Assembly (NCBI GenBank): GCA_002439875.1
Contig: DJQB01000017.1
Coordinates: forward strand, 8,975 to 72,974
From: Bacteroidales bacterium UBA6397
GTDB lineage: Bacteria; Bacteroidota; Bacteroidia; Bacteroidales; UBA932
Reading direction: 5' to 3'
Length of the DNA stretch: 64,000 bases
Under the pieces are notes generated by a model. That model was given only the letters and a program-made list of their open reading frames with translations. It had not been told where the DNA came from and searched no databases. The translations under genes were made by a program, and so were the position numbers. This document shows positions 54,801 to 63,776 of the stretch, piece by piece; the stretch's first letter is position 1; the number at the start of each line of letters is the position of its first letter.

Positions 54801-57037
54801 AATGCTACGTGTGTGGATCCGTTCATATGCATCATTCTGCTGGTGTTTGCATCAACTGTTTTGCGACTCTTGATAATCCATCCACCCTTACGGAGAAGGA
54901 TTTCTCAGATCCTTCTGACTACTATCTGACACTTTTGAATACGACAGATAAGATTTACCGTCTACACTGCGAAGAACTGACCGGGCAGACATCAAAGAAG
55001 GACGCAAGAATGCGGCAACGTCGTTTTCAAGATATTTTCCTCGAAAATGAAAATCCACTCGTTGATGGCATTGACCTATTGAGTGTGACGACTACTATGG
55101 AAGCCGGTGTGGATATCGGTTCGCTGTCGGCTGTTATGCTCGGGAATGTACCCCCTCAGAGGTTCAATTACCAACAGCGAGTAGGACGAGCTGGACGACG
55201 AGGGAACCCTCTGTCTATAGCCTTGACCGTCGCCAGAGGGACAAGTCACGATATTACACATTTTCTGGAAACAGAGCGAATGGTCTCTGATACGCCCAAA
55301 CCACCTTATCTTGAGGTGAGAACCTTAGAGATCGCTGAAAGAATAGTCAACAAGGAGGTGCTCCATCAAGCATTCGGGGACTCTTCTTATGAATCGGCTG
55401 ATAGTGTGCACGGCAGTTTTGGGAAAGCAGTTGATTGGACAAAACACAAAGATGACGTGTTGCTATGGATTTGCTCTAATGAAGACAAAACAAGACACAT
55501 TATCTCCACTGTGGCAAGAGGCACCAGCCTTTCCGATAAGCAAAAGGTGGAAATGTTCTCCTTCATCAACAACAGCCTCGTGGATAGAATTACCGAGATT
55601 GCAGAGAGCGGCGACTATACTCAAAACAACCTCAGCGAGAGGCTTGCAAACGCTGGATTGCTGCCAATGTTCGGATTCCCGACAAGAACAAGGAATCTTT
55701 ACCTCAGTTCTCCAAACAAGCTTCCTTGGGATGATGTCGTTACCAGAGATATCGAAATGGCACTGAACACATTTGCACCCGGCCATGAGATTGTAAAGGA
55801 CAAGAAGGTGTACAAAGCTGTCGGAGTCGTTGAGTATGAATATAATAAATCTCATATCGTTTCTCCGAAATTTAACTCCTTAAACAGTAAGAAGCCCCTT
55901 CATCGTTGTCTGTCATGCGGTTTCACGACTATCAGAGCCGAGGGCAAAGATGAGAAATGTCCTGTCTGCGGTAAAATTATGGAGTCTGTTAAAACCTGTT
56001 CACCGCTTGGTTTCTGTGTAGACTATAATAAGCCAAGTGAAGATTTCAACGGTAGCTTTGATTGGTACTCTCCTAACAGCGACATAAAGCTTGATTGCGA
56101 GGAGGTGCTGGTCGAATGCCCGGCTATAAAGAACCTCGTGATAAAGAATAATTTCACGCCATCACAAGGCTTGGTTTATATGGTGAATGATAACAATGGC
56201 GATTTATACAGGTTGGGTAAAAATACTGCCGGCATATATATCTCAAGGGACGCATATTCGCAAGAAGAGTCTGAAACTATGAAATTGGATTTTGAGACGA
56301 AATATGCATTTGTCGCCTCAAAGACAACAGGTGTGTTGTCACTCTCATTGGATAGAGTCGGTGACAGAATCAGTCTTGACCCTATTAATAATAGCTTTGC
56401 GGTAAGAGCAGCTTTTCTCTCTTGGGGATATCTCGTCAGGAAGTCAATAGCGAGTTACCTTGACATCGATTCATCTGAACTGAATGTTGGCTATTATATT
56501 TCCAAATTCACGAAAAAACCAGGAATATTTATGGTCGAGAAGTTGGAGAATGGTGCTGGATACTGTAACTATCTATGTGGAAAAAGGTACCCGGAAGTGC
56601 CTTACAAAGCAATCATAGAACCGCTTTCCGAAGGAGGAGAAATCTACAATCAACTTTGCGCGAAGAAACATATAGCGGAATGCACATCTTCCTGCTATGA
56701 CTGCATAAGGGACTATTCCAATCAGAACTTACATAATATTCTTGATTGGCGGTTGGGTCTTGATTTGGCCAGATTGGCGGCTGATCCAGATGCTAAGACC
56801 GGCTTGGATGTGGACTATTGGCGTGATTTCGTAAACGTCACACTAAATAATATACTTCGTCTCCGAGGATTCTCTCTTCAGCCAGAGAAAGGTATGTTGT
56901 TAGGAACGGATATTGATGGGAAACCTTGCTGTGTGGTACATCCTCTCTGGAAATCATCCTATTGCTATGAGAATGCAGGTGTAATGCCTGATGCAATAAG
57001 AGTAATCTCCGCTTTTGATGTTCCGAGATTAAAGTAA
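51863..57037 (+). CDS. Large DExH helicase with DUF1998/MZB-type C-terminus
   Basis: 1724 residues. Motif I TTGTGSGKTE (113-122), TNYSML (271), motif II VVDELHTYRG (DELH, 309-312), motif III SSASMEE (347), motif IV VVLFSDSRQAAAKLS (~682), motif V TTTMEAGVDIGSLSAVMLGN (~1076) and motif VI NYQQRVGRAGRRG (~1105). Cys clusters at ~505-550 (CSCKEC, CDCG, CENCG), ~979 (CYVCG..CINC), ~1348 (CLSCG..CPVCG) and ~1608 (CTSSCYDCIRDYSNQ), the last typical of the DUF1998/MrfA zinc-binding tail. Helicases of this build occur in Druantia (DruE) and, as separate proteins, in DISARM. Fourth gene of the cassette. Confidence 0.88.
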   Translation: MNNPVKIYNDLLTVYLKYINSGLPFSRDEYNEERNALMREGGTISQPPIIEIVPKYKEQATLAQFCEKEGVSKDIDEFISAGLFGGGSLRRLYEHQYEALKESFINRKNIIVTTGTGSGKTECFLMPVIADLVKESKTWEDNRPRAVRTLILYPLNALAEDQMVRLRKALNSRGSGGNGALDWLDKHRNGNRFYFGRYTGNTPVSGTREKAASKLLEEKRSLTADWNAAKKAFEHNSNEELIYHVPCMEPDSAEMWDRFSMQKSAPDILITNYSMLNIIMMRDIENPIFESTKEWLQESPDHVFHLVVDELHTYRGTAGTEVAYLIRVLLDRLGLTPDSQQVQFLASSASMEENVQTVDYLSEFFGVERARFSSSFRIISNHKIPAFPRSETILPYKLLEDYAQSPVAEADRDLTLFKGGDCSNFYAFTEKYKLTEWLKYCLSVDGSIIARDIVKMSEKLDEGDYDRMSIISAILQIICRSEKNGQFIMPIRVHFFFRSVNGLWACSCKECTQIPAANRFPERYVGRFFKRPRTNCDCGNKVLELLVCENCGEVYLGGYLTKKEDKTYITVEKPISEESCSYGVLWKRPKDGIPDGWICVDFDPFLGELKKNPDGTYCFRRQENADTQYPSKCPQCEISYKVNDKSSITPIRRHSTGLQKVNQILADGLIRTMKNAGESNSKVVLFSDSRQAAAKLSAGIELDHFRDALRWAMLKALNSDSRDIEFLKKIRSKKRTELSEDEIREFKRLGQERIYRDITTYIGYEWDGWADSEQTAKLDEYCNSKGVRLVDIEDKVFGSMIGIGVNPAGPKPSVSHDLCAGSWTELFDFDKGKEKSDLGGAKYGFLKKIHLANRNEQLASMFANKNKSFEDLKLGYLRPTVPVLDSTFEEILCSVIRILGSRRRVVGLRSKYPIGESFPQQARDYVEKAYNLFNRNDLTETMDKIKTALRDRHIIDARSVALTGEGLSFSRSKVGDRYWKCYVCGSVHMHHSAGVCINCFATLDNPSTLTEKDFSDPSDYYLTLLNTTDKIYRLHCEELTGQTSKKDARMRQRRFQDIFLENENPLVDGIDLLSVTTTMEAGVDIGSLSAVMLGNVPPQRFNYQQRVGRAGRRGNPLSIALTVARGTSHDITHFLETERMVSDTPKPPYLEVRTLEIAERIVNKEVLHQAFGDSSYESADSVHGSFGKAVDWTKHKDDVLLWICSNEDKTRHIISTVARGTSLSDKQKVEMFSFINNSLVDRITEIAESGDYTQNNLSERLANAGLLPMFGFPTRTRNLYLSSPNKLPWDDVVTRDIEMALNTFAPGHEIVKDKKVYKAVGVVEYEYNKSHIVSPKFNSLNSKKPLHRCLSCGFTTIRAEGKDEKCPVCGKIMESVKTCSPLGFCVDYNKPSEDFNGSFDWYSPNSDIKLDCEEVLVECPAIKNLVIKNNFTPSQGLVYMVNDNNGDLYRLGKNTAGIYISRDAYSQEESETMKLDFETKYAFVASKTTGVLSLSLDRVGDRISLDPINNSFAVRAAFLSWGYLVRKSIASYLDIDSSELNVGYYISKFTKKPGIFMVEKLENGAGYCNYLCGKRYPEVPYKAIIEPLSEGGEIYNQLCAKKHIAECTSSCYDCIRDYSNQNLHNILDWRLGLDLARLAADPDAKTGLDVDYWRDFVNVTLNNILRLRGFSLQPEKGMLLGTDIDGKPCCVVHPLWKSSYCYENAGVMPDAIRVISAFDVPRLK

Positions 57038-57071
57038 AGTGCTATAGCATATAAACTACAAGAAAAAACAA

Positions 57072-58232
57072 ATGAGCGATGAAAGAAGCACGGACAGACT
57101 TGCCCGTTACATAATCTGGACAGCGGCTGCGGCGGTGACCGTCGCGTTCTGCTGGTATTTCCGCAGCGTGCTGGTCTATATCATTTTGGCAGCGGTAGTA
57201 TCCCTTCTGGGACGGCCGATAATGAAAGGCCTGAGACACATCAGGATAAAGGGCAAAAGCGCCCCGGACTGGCTGCTGGCGATCATCTCGTTGCTCCTGA
57301 TACTGATAGTGTTCCTCGGAATCGTCACCCAGATCATACCTGTCTTCTCAAGCATCATCACAAATGTCAGCGGCAACCTCCAGTCCGCTTCATTCAAGGC
57401 ATCGGAGATCACCGTCTGGTTCGACAAGTTGAACGTCTGGCTGATTGACAGGATACCGGCCCTCGGACGGGACTTCAAGATCCAGGATGCGGTGCTTGGA
57501 TGGATCAAGAATGCTTTTGACATCTCGTCTGTCACCTCAGTGGTTGGCTCTGTGGCCTCAGCGTTAGGATCATTCGGCATAGGTTTGTTCTCAGTGATGT
57601 TCATCGGATTCTTCTTTGTGAAGGACGAGACCCTTTTCCGCAGGATTGTCGGCTCGATAGTCCCTGACAAAGTCGAAAAGACAGCCATCAGCGCCATCGG
57701 TGACATCGAGCATCTTCTCAGCCGCTATTTCGTCGGACTGATGACTGAAGTCCTCGGAGTCGCCCTGCTCAACTTCCTGGGACTCTGGCTGATAGCCAGA
57801 ATAGGGTTCTATCCGGCAGTCGGAATAGCCTTCATGACAGGCCTTCTGAACGTCATTCCTTACGTCGGCCCTTGGATCGGCGGAGCCATCGGAACAATAC
57901 TCGGAGTGGTGCTAAAATACAGCAGCGCCGCCGCAGTGGGAGTCTATCCTGATTTCATGGTGGTCATCATCACATTGCTTGCGGTCTTCATCTGCACGCA
58001 ATTGGTGGACAACTTCCTGTTCCAGCCTCTGATCTACTCGACCAGCATCAAGTCCAGCCCGTTGGAAATCTTCATAGTGCTGTTGATGGCCGGACACCTC
58101 GGAGGAATCGTGGGAATGCTTGTCGCTATCCCAGCCTACACCGTGATCAGGGTCATCGCTTCACGATTCTTCTCCGACTTCAAACCGATCCGCAGACTCA
58201 TGGCAGCCACGGATGACAAACAAAAATCTTAA
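57072..58232 (+). CDS. AI-2E/PerM-family membrane transporter
   Basis: 386 residues with about eight hydrophobic segments. The C-terminal half (PAVGIAFMTGLLNVIPYVGPWIGGAIGTILGV, TQLVDNFLFQPLIYSTSIKSSPLEIFIVLLMAGHLGGIVGMLVAIPAYTVIRVI) is the AI-2E_transport signature. Homologues export diverse small molecules or ions; the substrate is unknown. The stop shares bases with the next start (TAATG). Confidence 0.9.
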   Translation: MSDERSTDRLARYIIWTAAAAVTVAFCWYFRSVLVYIILAAVVSLLGRPIMKGLRHIRIKGKSAPDWLLAIISLLLILIVFLGIVTQIIPVFSSIITNVSGNLQSASFKASEITVWFDKLNVWLIDRIPALGRDFKIQDAVLGWIKNAFDISSVTSVVGSVASALGSFGIGLFSVMFIGFFFVKDETLFRRIVGSIVPDKVEKTAISAIGDIEHLLSRYFVGLMTEVLGVALLNFLGLWLIARIGFYPAVGIAFMTGLLNVIPYVGPWIGGAIGTILGVVLKYSSAAAVGVYPDFMVVIITLLAVFICTQLVDNFLFQPLIYSTSIKSSPLEIFIVLLMAGHLGGIVGMLVAIPAYTVIRVIASRFFSDFKPIRRLMAATDDKQKS

Positions 58233-59197
58233 TGAATATGAACACGTTACTCAAAAAACTGGCGGCACTGTCCGTCATCATCACCGGATTCCTGACAAGC
58301 GTGAGCGCCCAGGAGACATATTCACCTGCCGGGACCTATAAATTCGCCGTCAAGGACGGGAACGCATTGTACCTTGATGAATATCCAGCCTCGGCCGGAA
58401 GCGAGACCACTCTAAAAGGCTACGAGAAACCGTCCCTCGTCTTCGTCTTCGGAGGCGGATTCAAAGGCGGAGAGCGCAGCCACAAGGAATATCTTCCTTG
58501 GTTCAAGATGCTCAACGATGAGGGCTACACAGTGCTCACGATTGACTATCGTCTCGGTATGAAAGGTGTTAAGACAAAGGGTGGAATCGGTTCAGTAAAG
58601 CAGTTCTATCACTCGGTAAGAATCGCCTGCGAGGACCTGTTCAGCGCCACCAAATACATCATCGACAACGCCAAAGTGCTGAAAGTCAATCCCGACAATC
58701 TGGTAATATGCGGTTCCTCCGCCGGGGCGATGACCGTGCTTGAGACCGAGTGGATGCTGTGCAACGGGAAGGCCACGGAGGCTCTGCCGGAAGGTTTCCG
58801 CTACGCAGGAGTGATGTCGTTCTCGGGGGCGATTCTGTCCCGTGAGGGGATGCCGGAATATTCACAAGCACCCGCTCCGACGGCATTCTTCCACGGCACA
58901 GCCGACAAGGTCGTGAACTACGGCAACATCCGAGTCTTTAACTGGGTTTTCGCCGGCACGGACAAGCTCGTGAAGATATTCAAAAAGAACGGCTATGTCT
59001 ACAACGCTTTCCGTTTCAAGGACCATAGGCACGAGATCGCCGATTCGATGGTGGAGACCTTCGCTGACCAGCTCCGGTTCCTTGAGACAAACATAACAAG
59101 AAAGGTCGCCAGAATTGTGGATTCCACAATCGACGACCCTGAGGCCCCGGCTCCGAGCGGCTCGGCAAACCGCAAGGAGATGTACGGAGACAATTAA
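58232..59197 (+). CDS. Secreted alpha/beta-hydrolase (esterase-like)
   Basis: 321 residues with signal peptide (to ~SVSA). Esterase/lipase fold: VFVFGGGFKGGERS at the oxyanion-hole position, nucleophile loop VICGSSAGAMTV (GxSxG, Ser about 161), acid loop FHGTADKVVNYGN and catalytic His in FKDHRHEIAD. Substrate unknown; a carbohydrate or acyl esterase role is plausible given the SGNH hydrolase next door. Convergent with it, overlapping by 4 bases. Confidence 0.85.
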   Translation: MNMNTLLKKLAALSVIITGFLTSVSAQETYSPAGTYKFAVKDGNALYLDEYPASAGSETTLKGYEKPSLVFVFGGGFKGGERSHKEYLPWFKMLNDEGYTVLTIDYRLGMKGVKTKGGIGSVKQFYHSVRIACEDLFSATKYIIDNAKVLKVNPDNLVICGSSAGAMTVLETEWMLCNGKATEALPEGFRYAGVMSFSGAILSREGMPEYSQAPAPTAFFHGTADKVVNYGNIRVFNWVFAGTDKLVKIFKKNGYVYNAFRFKDHRHEIADSMVETFADQLRFLETNITRKVARIVDSTIDDPEAPAPSGSANRKEMYGDN

Positions 59198-60567
59198 TTC
59201 TGAATATACTTGCGATAGACTTCCGCGATTCTGCGGTATCCCTCTTCATTCGGATGGAGTCCGTCCCTGAAGAGGGATTCGTCCAATGTGCCGTCAGCCT
59301 TGGTGAGAACCGGTTTCACATCGACGATGTCGTAGTTCGTCAGGCCGCTCTCTTTCAGAAGCCTGTCAGCGGCAGCATTCACCTTGTCCACCCGGTCAAT
59401 GGCCTTTCTGCGAGGGTAGATGTGCACGACGTGGATGCGGGCCCGAGGCTGCTTCACACGAATATATTCAATCAATCCAACCATTCCTTCCGCGATGGCT
59501 TCCTCCGTGCGGCTGTAAATGTCGTTGGTGCCGGCCATCACGAAGATGTGCTTGGCATTGAATCCGTCCAGCTCCTCGTGCATCATCCTCCACATCATGT
59601 TTCCAAGGCGGTCCCAGCCGTAGCCGCAATTCACGACATTACGATCTGCGAATATATCGTTCCATGAATCCACTCCAGCATGCCAAACAACATTGCTCGG
59701 TTCGCCTGACCAGTAATGGGTTATGGAGTTGCCAATCATCACGATTTCCGGATTGGGAGCGATGCACCTCTCCCTGTACAGGACTCTGGAATGTCTCTCG
59801 GTCCAGTCGTAGAAGCCGTAGTCCCTGCGCTGCCTAAGCGGCTTTAGGATGTCAGGAAGGTCGGTTGTCGTGCCGAGAGCGTTGAAGATAGCCTCAAGCG
59901 TGGCGACAGTGTCAGCTTTCGCACCATCCACAGCGAAGAAATAGTCCGATTTCTTACTCTCCTTCCTGCTGACAACTTTTACAGGAAAATCAGCTTTTCT
60001 CTGGAGAATGTTCCTGACTGCCTTGGCCGGCCTGTCAACTGCTTCGATAGGAGTATTGTAAACAGCGATCGACCTCTCTACTGGAACCGGCTCGAAATGG
60101 AAGTAGGCACCCTCACATGTTCCAATCTCCATCCACTTCACATCATTGTAAAGCGGAAGGTAAAGTCTGAATTCGTTGCCGTTCTTGGCAGACTTTCCAT
60201 AATCAACACGGAACGAGAATGTTACAGTGTCTCCTTGCGTCTTTCCAAGGTCAGAAGTCCCGTTCAACAGGTGGAATCCCCCATCGTTGTCAATGTCGAA
60301 AAGGTCAACTCCCAGCGAAGCCATCCCGGTCGCGCCTTTAGGTATATTCCTGTCCTCAAGCTGGTAACGCACAGTGATCTCCGGAGAATTTGTCCCGAAA
60401 TCAATGTTGCTTCTGTCAAATGTCCAGCAAGTTCCGAAAGGCCCTTTAGGCTTTTCTGTCAGCGGGTTATGCCACTCTTTCACACCTGCGGCCTCCGCCA
60501 CGACCGAAAGCGTCAGCGCCAAAGTGGCCACCGACACCACACGTCTTACAATTCCTGAATATCTCAT
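59194..60567 (-). CDS. SGNH/GDSL-family hydrolase with N-terminal beta domain
   Basis: 457 residues, with a signal peptide. The N-terminal ~220 residues look beta-rich and may bind a ligand. The SGNH domain follows: block I VMIGNSITHYW (GNS in place of GDS), block II NCGYGWDRLGN, block III MAGTNDI, block V DGLHPNEEGY with catalytic Asp and His. Probably an acetyl- or acylhydrolase acting outside the cytoplasm. Confidence 0.87.
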   Translation of the reverse strand: MRYSGIVRRVVSVATLALTLSVVAEAAGVKEWHNPLTEKPKGPFGTCWTFDRSNIDFGTNSPEITVRYQLEDRNIPKGATGMASLGVDLFDIDNDGGFHLLNGTSDLGKTQGDTVTFSFRVDYGKSAKNGNEFRLYLPLYNDVKWMEIGTCEGAYFHFEPVPVERSIAVYNTPIEAVDRPAKAVRNILQRKADFPVKVVSRKESKKSDYFFAVDGAKADTVATLEAIFNALGTTTDLPDILKPLRQRRDYGFYDWTERHSRVLYRERCIAPNPEIVMIGNSITHYWSGEPSNVVWHAGVDSWNDIFADRNVVNCGYGWDRLGNMMWRMMHEELDGFNAKHIFVMAGTNDIYSRTEEAIAEGMVGLIEYIRVKQPRARIHVVHIYPRRKAIDRVDKVNAAADRLLKESGLTNYDIVDVKPVLTKADGTLDESLFRDGLHPNEEGYRRIAEVYRKYIQN

Positions 60568-60655
60568 ATTCCTTTATCTTTGTTTATTGTCTTATCACAA
60601 CAGACTTCAAAGTTAAGCCTTACTCGTCAGAAATCCAAAAATAGCAGTACTCCAA

Positions 60656-60900
60656 TGTCGTGAGCCATGTCGTGTGGCACTCTACAGGAGCAAAATCGGC
60701 TTGAAACGCTGCCATAAAGTGTCGTGCGGCACCATTCGGCAGCAATAAAGGCCTAAAACGCTGCCATAAAGTGTCGTGCGGCACCATTCGGCAGCAATAA
60801 AGGCCTAAAACGCTGCCATAAAGTGTAGTGCGGTACCCTACGGCAGCGAAATCGGTCAAAAGTGCCGCCCAAGAGTGTTTCATTACACCCTTGGGCGACG
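60656..60900. repeat. 52-bp tandem repeat array of hairpins
   Basis: A motif GTCGTGCGG(C) recurs at 60669, 60721, 60773 and 60825, with a diverged unit at 60877: a constant period of 52 bp, five units. Units 2-4 fold as GCTGCC...GGCAGC (60708-60743, 60760-60795, 60812-60847). The last unit has changed both arms to GCCCAAG/CTTGGGC (60867-60896). Unit 1 is degenerate. There is no spacer of the CRISPR kind. The array fills the gap 60568-60934, and nothing else is visible there. Confidence 0.85.
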
Positions 60901-60934
60901 AAAAGCCTGAATTATGACACTGAACCACTCTATT

Positions 60935-61399
60935 CTACTGTTTCGGGACTCCGGTGTAAATGACTGGATAGTCACCGAAATTGAGACGGAGGGTGATGCT
61001 GGTGGCGGTCAAGGTGCCGGAAAGGGCTGTCACTGTGTACTTCGGGAACGGGACAGTGCCTCCGGAAAGGGGGACGATTCTGTCACCGGAGAACGTGACT
61101 TCGCTGTCTTTCTCGGAATAGCCGACATCCGGAACCGTCACGTCAAGAGAGAGGGGCATCTGAGGAACGAACTTGACTTTGTGGAACAGGATCTTCATGG
61201 TGCGGGTGCCTTTGTCCAAAAGACAATCCACGGCCACGTCCTCCGAGACATTGTCCGACCCTCCGGCAGTGACGGTCATGGTACCTGAATATTCATATTC
61301 ATTGGCGACAAGAGGTTCCTCGTTCGAGGCATTCTCTTTGGTGCAGGACTGGGACAGCAGCAGCGCCACTGCCATAAGAAGCATTGTTACTCTATTCAT
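60935..61399 (-). CDS. Calycin-like lipoprotein
   Basis: 154 residues with a lipoprotein signal (MNRVTMLLMAVALLLSQSC). The mature part (YEYSGTMTVTAGG, MKILFHKVKFVPQMPLSLDVTVPDV, ITLRLNFGDYPVIYTG) is a small all-beta domain that fits the Bacteroidota calycin-like family, whose members are surface or periplasmic lipoproteins of unclear ligand. It lies 13 nt after the TonB-receptor gene on the same strand, so the two are probably one unit. Confidence 0.75.
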   Translation of the reverse strand: MNRVTMLLMAVALLLSQSCTKENASNEEPLVANEYEYSGTMTVTAGGSDNVSEDVAVDCLLDKGTRTMKILFHKVKFVPQMPLSLDVTVPDVGYSEKDSEVTFSGDRIVPLSGGTVPFPKYTVTALSGTLTATSITLRLNFGDYPVIYTGVPKQ

Positions 61400-61412
61400 A
61401 AAACACTATTAA

Positions 61413-63647
61413 TTAAATATTTATAGACAAACCTATCGTAAATCTGCGAGGTTTCCCCATCTGAAAGAACGAGTTGCCGACAGACTTGAAGTAGAACACT
61501 GAATATTCCGTCCCGAAAAGGTTCTGCCCTCTGAGCCAAAGTTCCACCTTCGGGGCCGAAAGGCGGATGTCTGCCCCAATCAATGAATATGGCGGCTGCC
61601 AAACGTCCCCTGACTCGTTCCAATTCGTTCTGCCATAATGGTTCAGATCGGCATTCAACGACACGGAATGGAAGAAATGGCTGCCAACCGCAAACTTATA
61701 CCCAGCTCTTAAATAAAGGGTTCCGTCAGGTGAATATGGTATTCGGTTACCTGACCAATCGTTGCGACCATCGTCATATTCAACAAATCGGGCATCCATC
61801 AGACTTCCGGAGAAGGTCAGCGAGAGGCCTTTCCAATTCCAGAATGTCTCCATCTCCACTCCGAGGCTCCGGGATTTCCCGGCATTCGTCATCATACGGC
61901 CTGTGCCTTTCTCATAGGGAAATACCGTCATCTGCTGGTTCCGGCAATCTATGCGGTAAGCGGTGACTGATGATTCAAGAATATGCCCGGCTGCCCTCAC
62001 CCGGAGTTTTCCGCCAATCTCATAATTCAGGCAACTCTCCGGCTTGTAAGTCAGTCCATCTGTTGACAAATCGCCTTGACCGTCAAGATGAACGCCAAGC
62101 GACTCCATCATCCCAAGCATCATTTTCCGCTGGAGGACATCAGAGAAGATCTGAGTGTTGAAACCACCGCCACGATAGCCTTTCGACACGGTGGCGGAGA
62201 GCATAAGCCCGGTCCCTTTGGCCTTCATGCACCTATTTGCAGCGTCATAAATCACAGAGATTTTAGGCTGTGACTGTAGGCTATTCACAGACTCGTTTCC
62301 TTCGAGAGAAGTGTTGAAAGGAATATAGTCTGGCATCGCCGGAGCGAGGATGAAGTGGATTTCGGAATTGGAGTCATAGCACATCCTACCACCTTCATAA
62401 TCAAGTCTTAGCCCTGCCGTCAGTCTCCACCTGCCAAGGCTGAAAACGGATTCGTGATATGCGGTCAGATTGCCGGTCAGAATGTCAAAATCGCTTGAGA
62501 TCCGGAATCTGTCCTCAAGGATGTCCAGTCTTCCAAAATCCGCCGGAATTCCGGAATTCGCATTGTCAAGAATCAAGGATTTAATCCCACCTTCCAGAAA
62601 ATCAACGGGGGCGCTCATCCTGTTGAACTTAGCCATAAGGAATACCCCCGTCTGGCTGTCCCACCAATCCGGACGGACCGAGGGTCTCAGTATTATTTCC
62701 TGCGTCGCTGCGAATTGCTTCTGCGTCTGATTGAGGGTAAATATGGACTTGGGAGTAAAGTCCTGGTCCATATTCATTGAGTCGAAAAGCATCTGGACGC
62801 TTGTCACTGAGCTTAATTTCCAGCCGCCAAGGTCGGCTTTCAGGCGAAGGCCATCCATCAGAGTCAGCCTTTTGTAGCCGCTCTTGTCATTGTAGTCAAC
62901 AGGCAGAAGCCGTTTCTCGTCCGGAAGCCACAGCCGGTAAGGGTAGCCGGTCTGATCGGTGTGGGAGAGGGTCAGAATGTTGTCATAAGTCCCCCGCCCG
63001 ACCTTTCCTACGCAGACCGCACGGAGCGAGACCGCATCCGAAAGGCCGCAGCGGGAGTTGTCATATTCATTGACATAGAATCCGTTGCTATGGGAATATG
63101 CCGCCACGAGGCCGAGTTTTCCCTTGTAAATCGAGGTTTTTGCGGACACTGTGGATGCGCTGCCATATTCAACACTGGCTCTTATTCCCTGAAAGACAGA
63201 GGGTGATAAGGTCTCGACCGAGAGAACGCCTAGCATGGAGTTGCGTCCGTAGAGCGTGCCTTGGGGTCCACGCTGAAATTCGATGCTGCGGATGTCCGCA
63301 AACGAAAAATCGTAGCAATTTTTGTCCAGAACTGGCACATCATCAACATAGAGTCCGATGACGGGATTGTCCATCCGGGAGCCGAGCCCTCTGACGTAGA
63401 TGGTTGAGGTCATTGCGGTTCCGTAATCGGGGATGTTCAGTCCCGGCACAACCGCAGACAGGTTCTTTGGGGATGCGATGCCGCGTTCCTCGATTCCTCT
63501 CATCAGAAAAGAAGAGACTCCGGGGAGATCCGAGATGATGTCCTCGCGCTTGGCAGAGGACGTCACGACCGAGCCGGAGATTGTGTCTTTGACCTCTGTC
63601 ACAGGAGTGGTGGCTATCATGAAGGATGTCAGTAAGGATGCAAACAT
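61413..63647 (-). CDS. TonB-dependent receptor
   Basis: About 744 residues from the ATG at 63647. Plug domain: VVTSSAKREDIISDLPGVSSFLMRG, VRGLGSRMDNPVIGLYVDDVPVL, then IEFQRGPQGTLYGRNSMLGVLSVETL, the strongest family signature. A 22-strand-type barrel follows, ending FTIGLSINI. No carboxypeptidase-regulatory (SusC-type) N-terminal domain, so this is a classic receptor for siderophores, haem, cobalamin or similar; the ligand is unknown. The signal peptide is weak at either start. Confidence 0.92.
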   Translation of the reverse strand: MFASLLTSFMIATTPVTEVKDTISGSVVTSSAKREDIISDLPGVSSFLMRGIEERGIASPKNLSAVVPGLNIPDYGTAMTSTIYVRGLGSRMDNPVIGLYVDDVPVLDKNCYDFSFADIRSIEFQRGPQGTLYGRNSMLGVLSVETLSPSVFQGIRASVEYGSASTVSAKTSIYKGKLGLVAAYSHSNGFYVNEYDNSRCGLSDAVSLRAVCVGKVGRGTYDNILTLSHTDQTGYPYRLWLPDEKRLLPVDYNDKSGYKRLTLMDGLRLKADLGGWKLSSVTSVQMLFDSMNMDQDFTPKSIFTLNQTQKQFAATQEIILRPSVRPDWWDSQTGVFLMAKFNRMSAPVDFLEGGIKSLILDNANSGIPADFGRLDILEDRFRISSDFDILTGNLTAYHESVFSLGRWRLTAGLRLDYEGGRMCYDSNSEIHFILAPAMPDYIPFNTSLEGNESVNSLQSQPKISVIYDAANRCMKAKGTGLMLSATVSKGYRGGGFNTQIFSDVLQRKMMLGMMESLGVHLDGQGDLSTDGLTYKPESCLNYEIGGKLRVRAAGHILESSVTAYRIDCRNQQMTVFPYEKGTGRMMTNAGKSRSLGVEMETFWNWKGLSLTFSGSLMDARFVEYDDGRNDWSGNRIPYSPDGTLYLRAGYKFAVGSHFFHSVSLNADLNHYGRTNWNESGDVWQPPYSLIGADIRLSAPKVELWLRGQNLFGTEYSVFYFKSVGNSFFQMGKPRRFTIGLSINI

Positions 63648-63776
63648 ATCGGGCAAATTCGGGCGCAAAGATAGTCCCGATGGGGCCTACTGACTTATGA
63701 TAATCAGGTTTTGGGTTGGACTATTTATACATAGTATTTACCAGGCCATGCATCTTTACGTCTATGTTCCGATGCC

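Noticed and set aside
47517..57037. Calling the cassette DISARM or Druantia outright
   Set aside because: No methyltransferase, PLD-type or DUF4338-like partner was seen; only the helicase type is shared.
60656..60900. CRISPR array
   Set aside because: Units are directly adjacent with a 52-bp period and no unique spacers; no cas gene is in the window.
60620..60928. 102-codon open frame on the minus strand over the 52-bp repeats
   Set aside because: The unit length is not a multiple of three, so each copy is read in a different frame; openness reflects composition, not coding.
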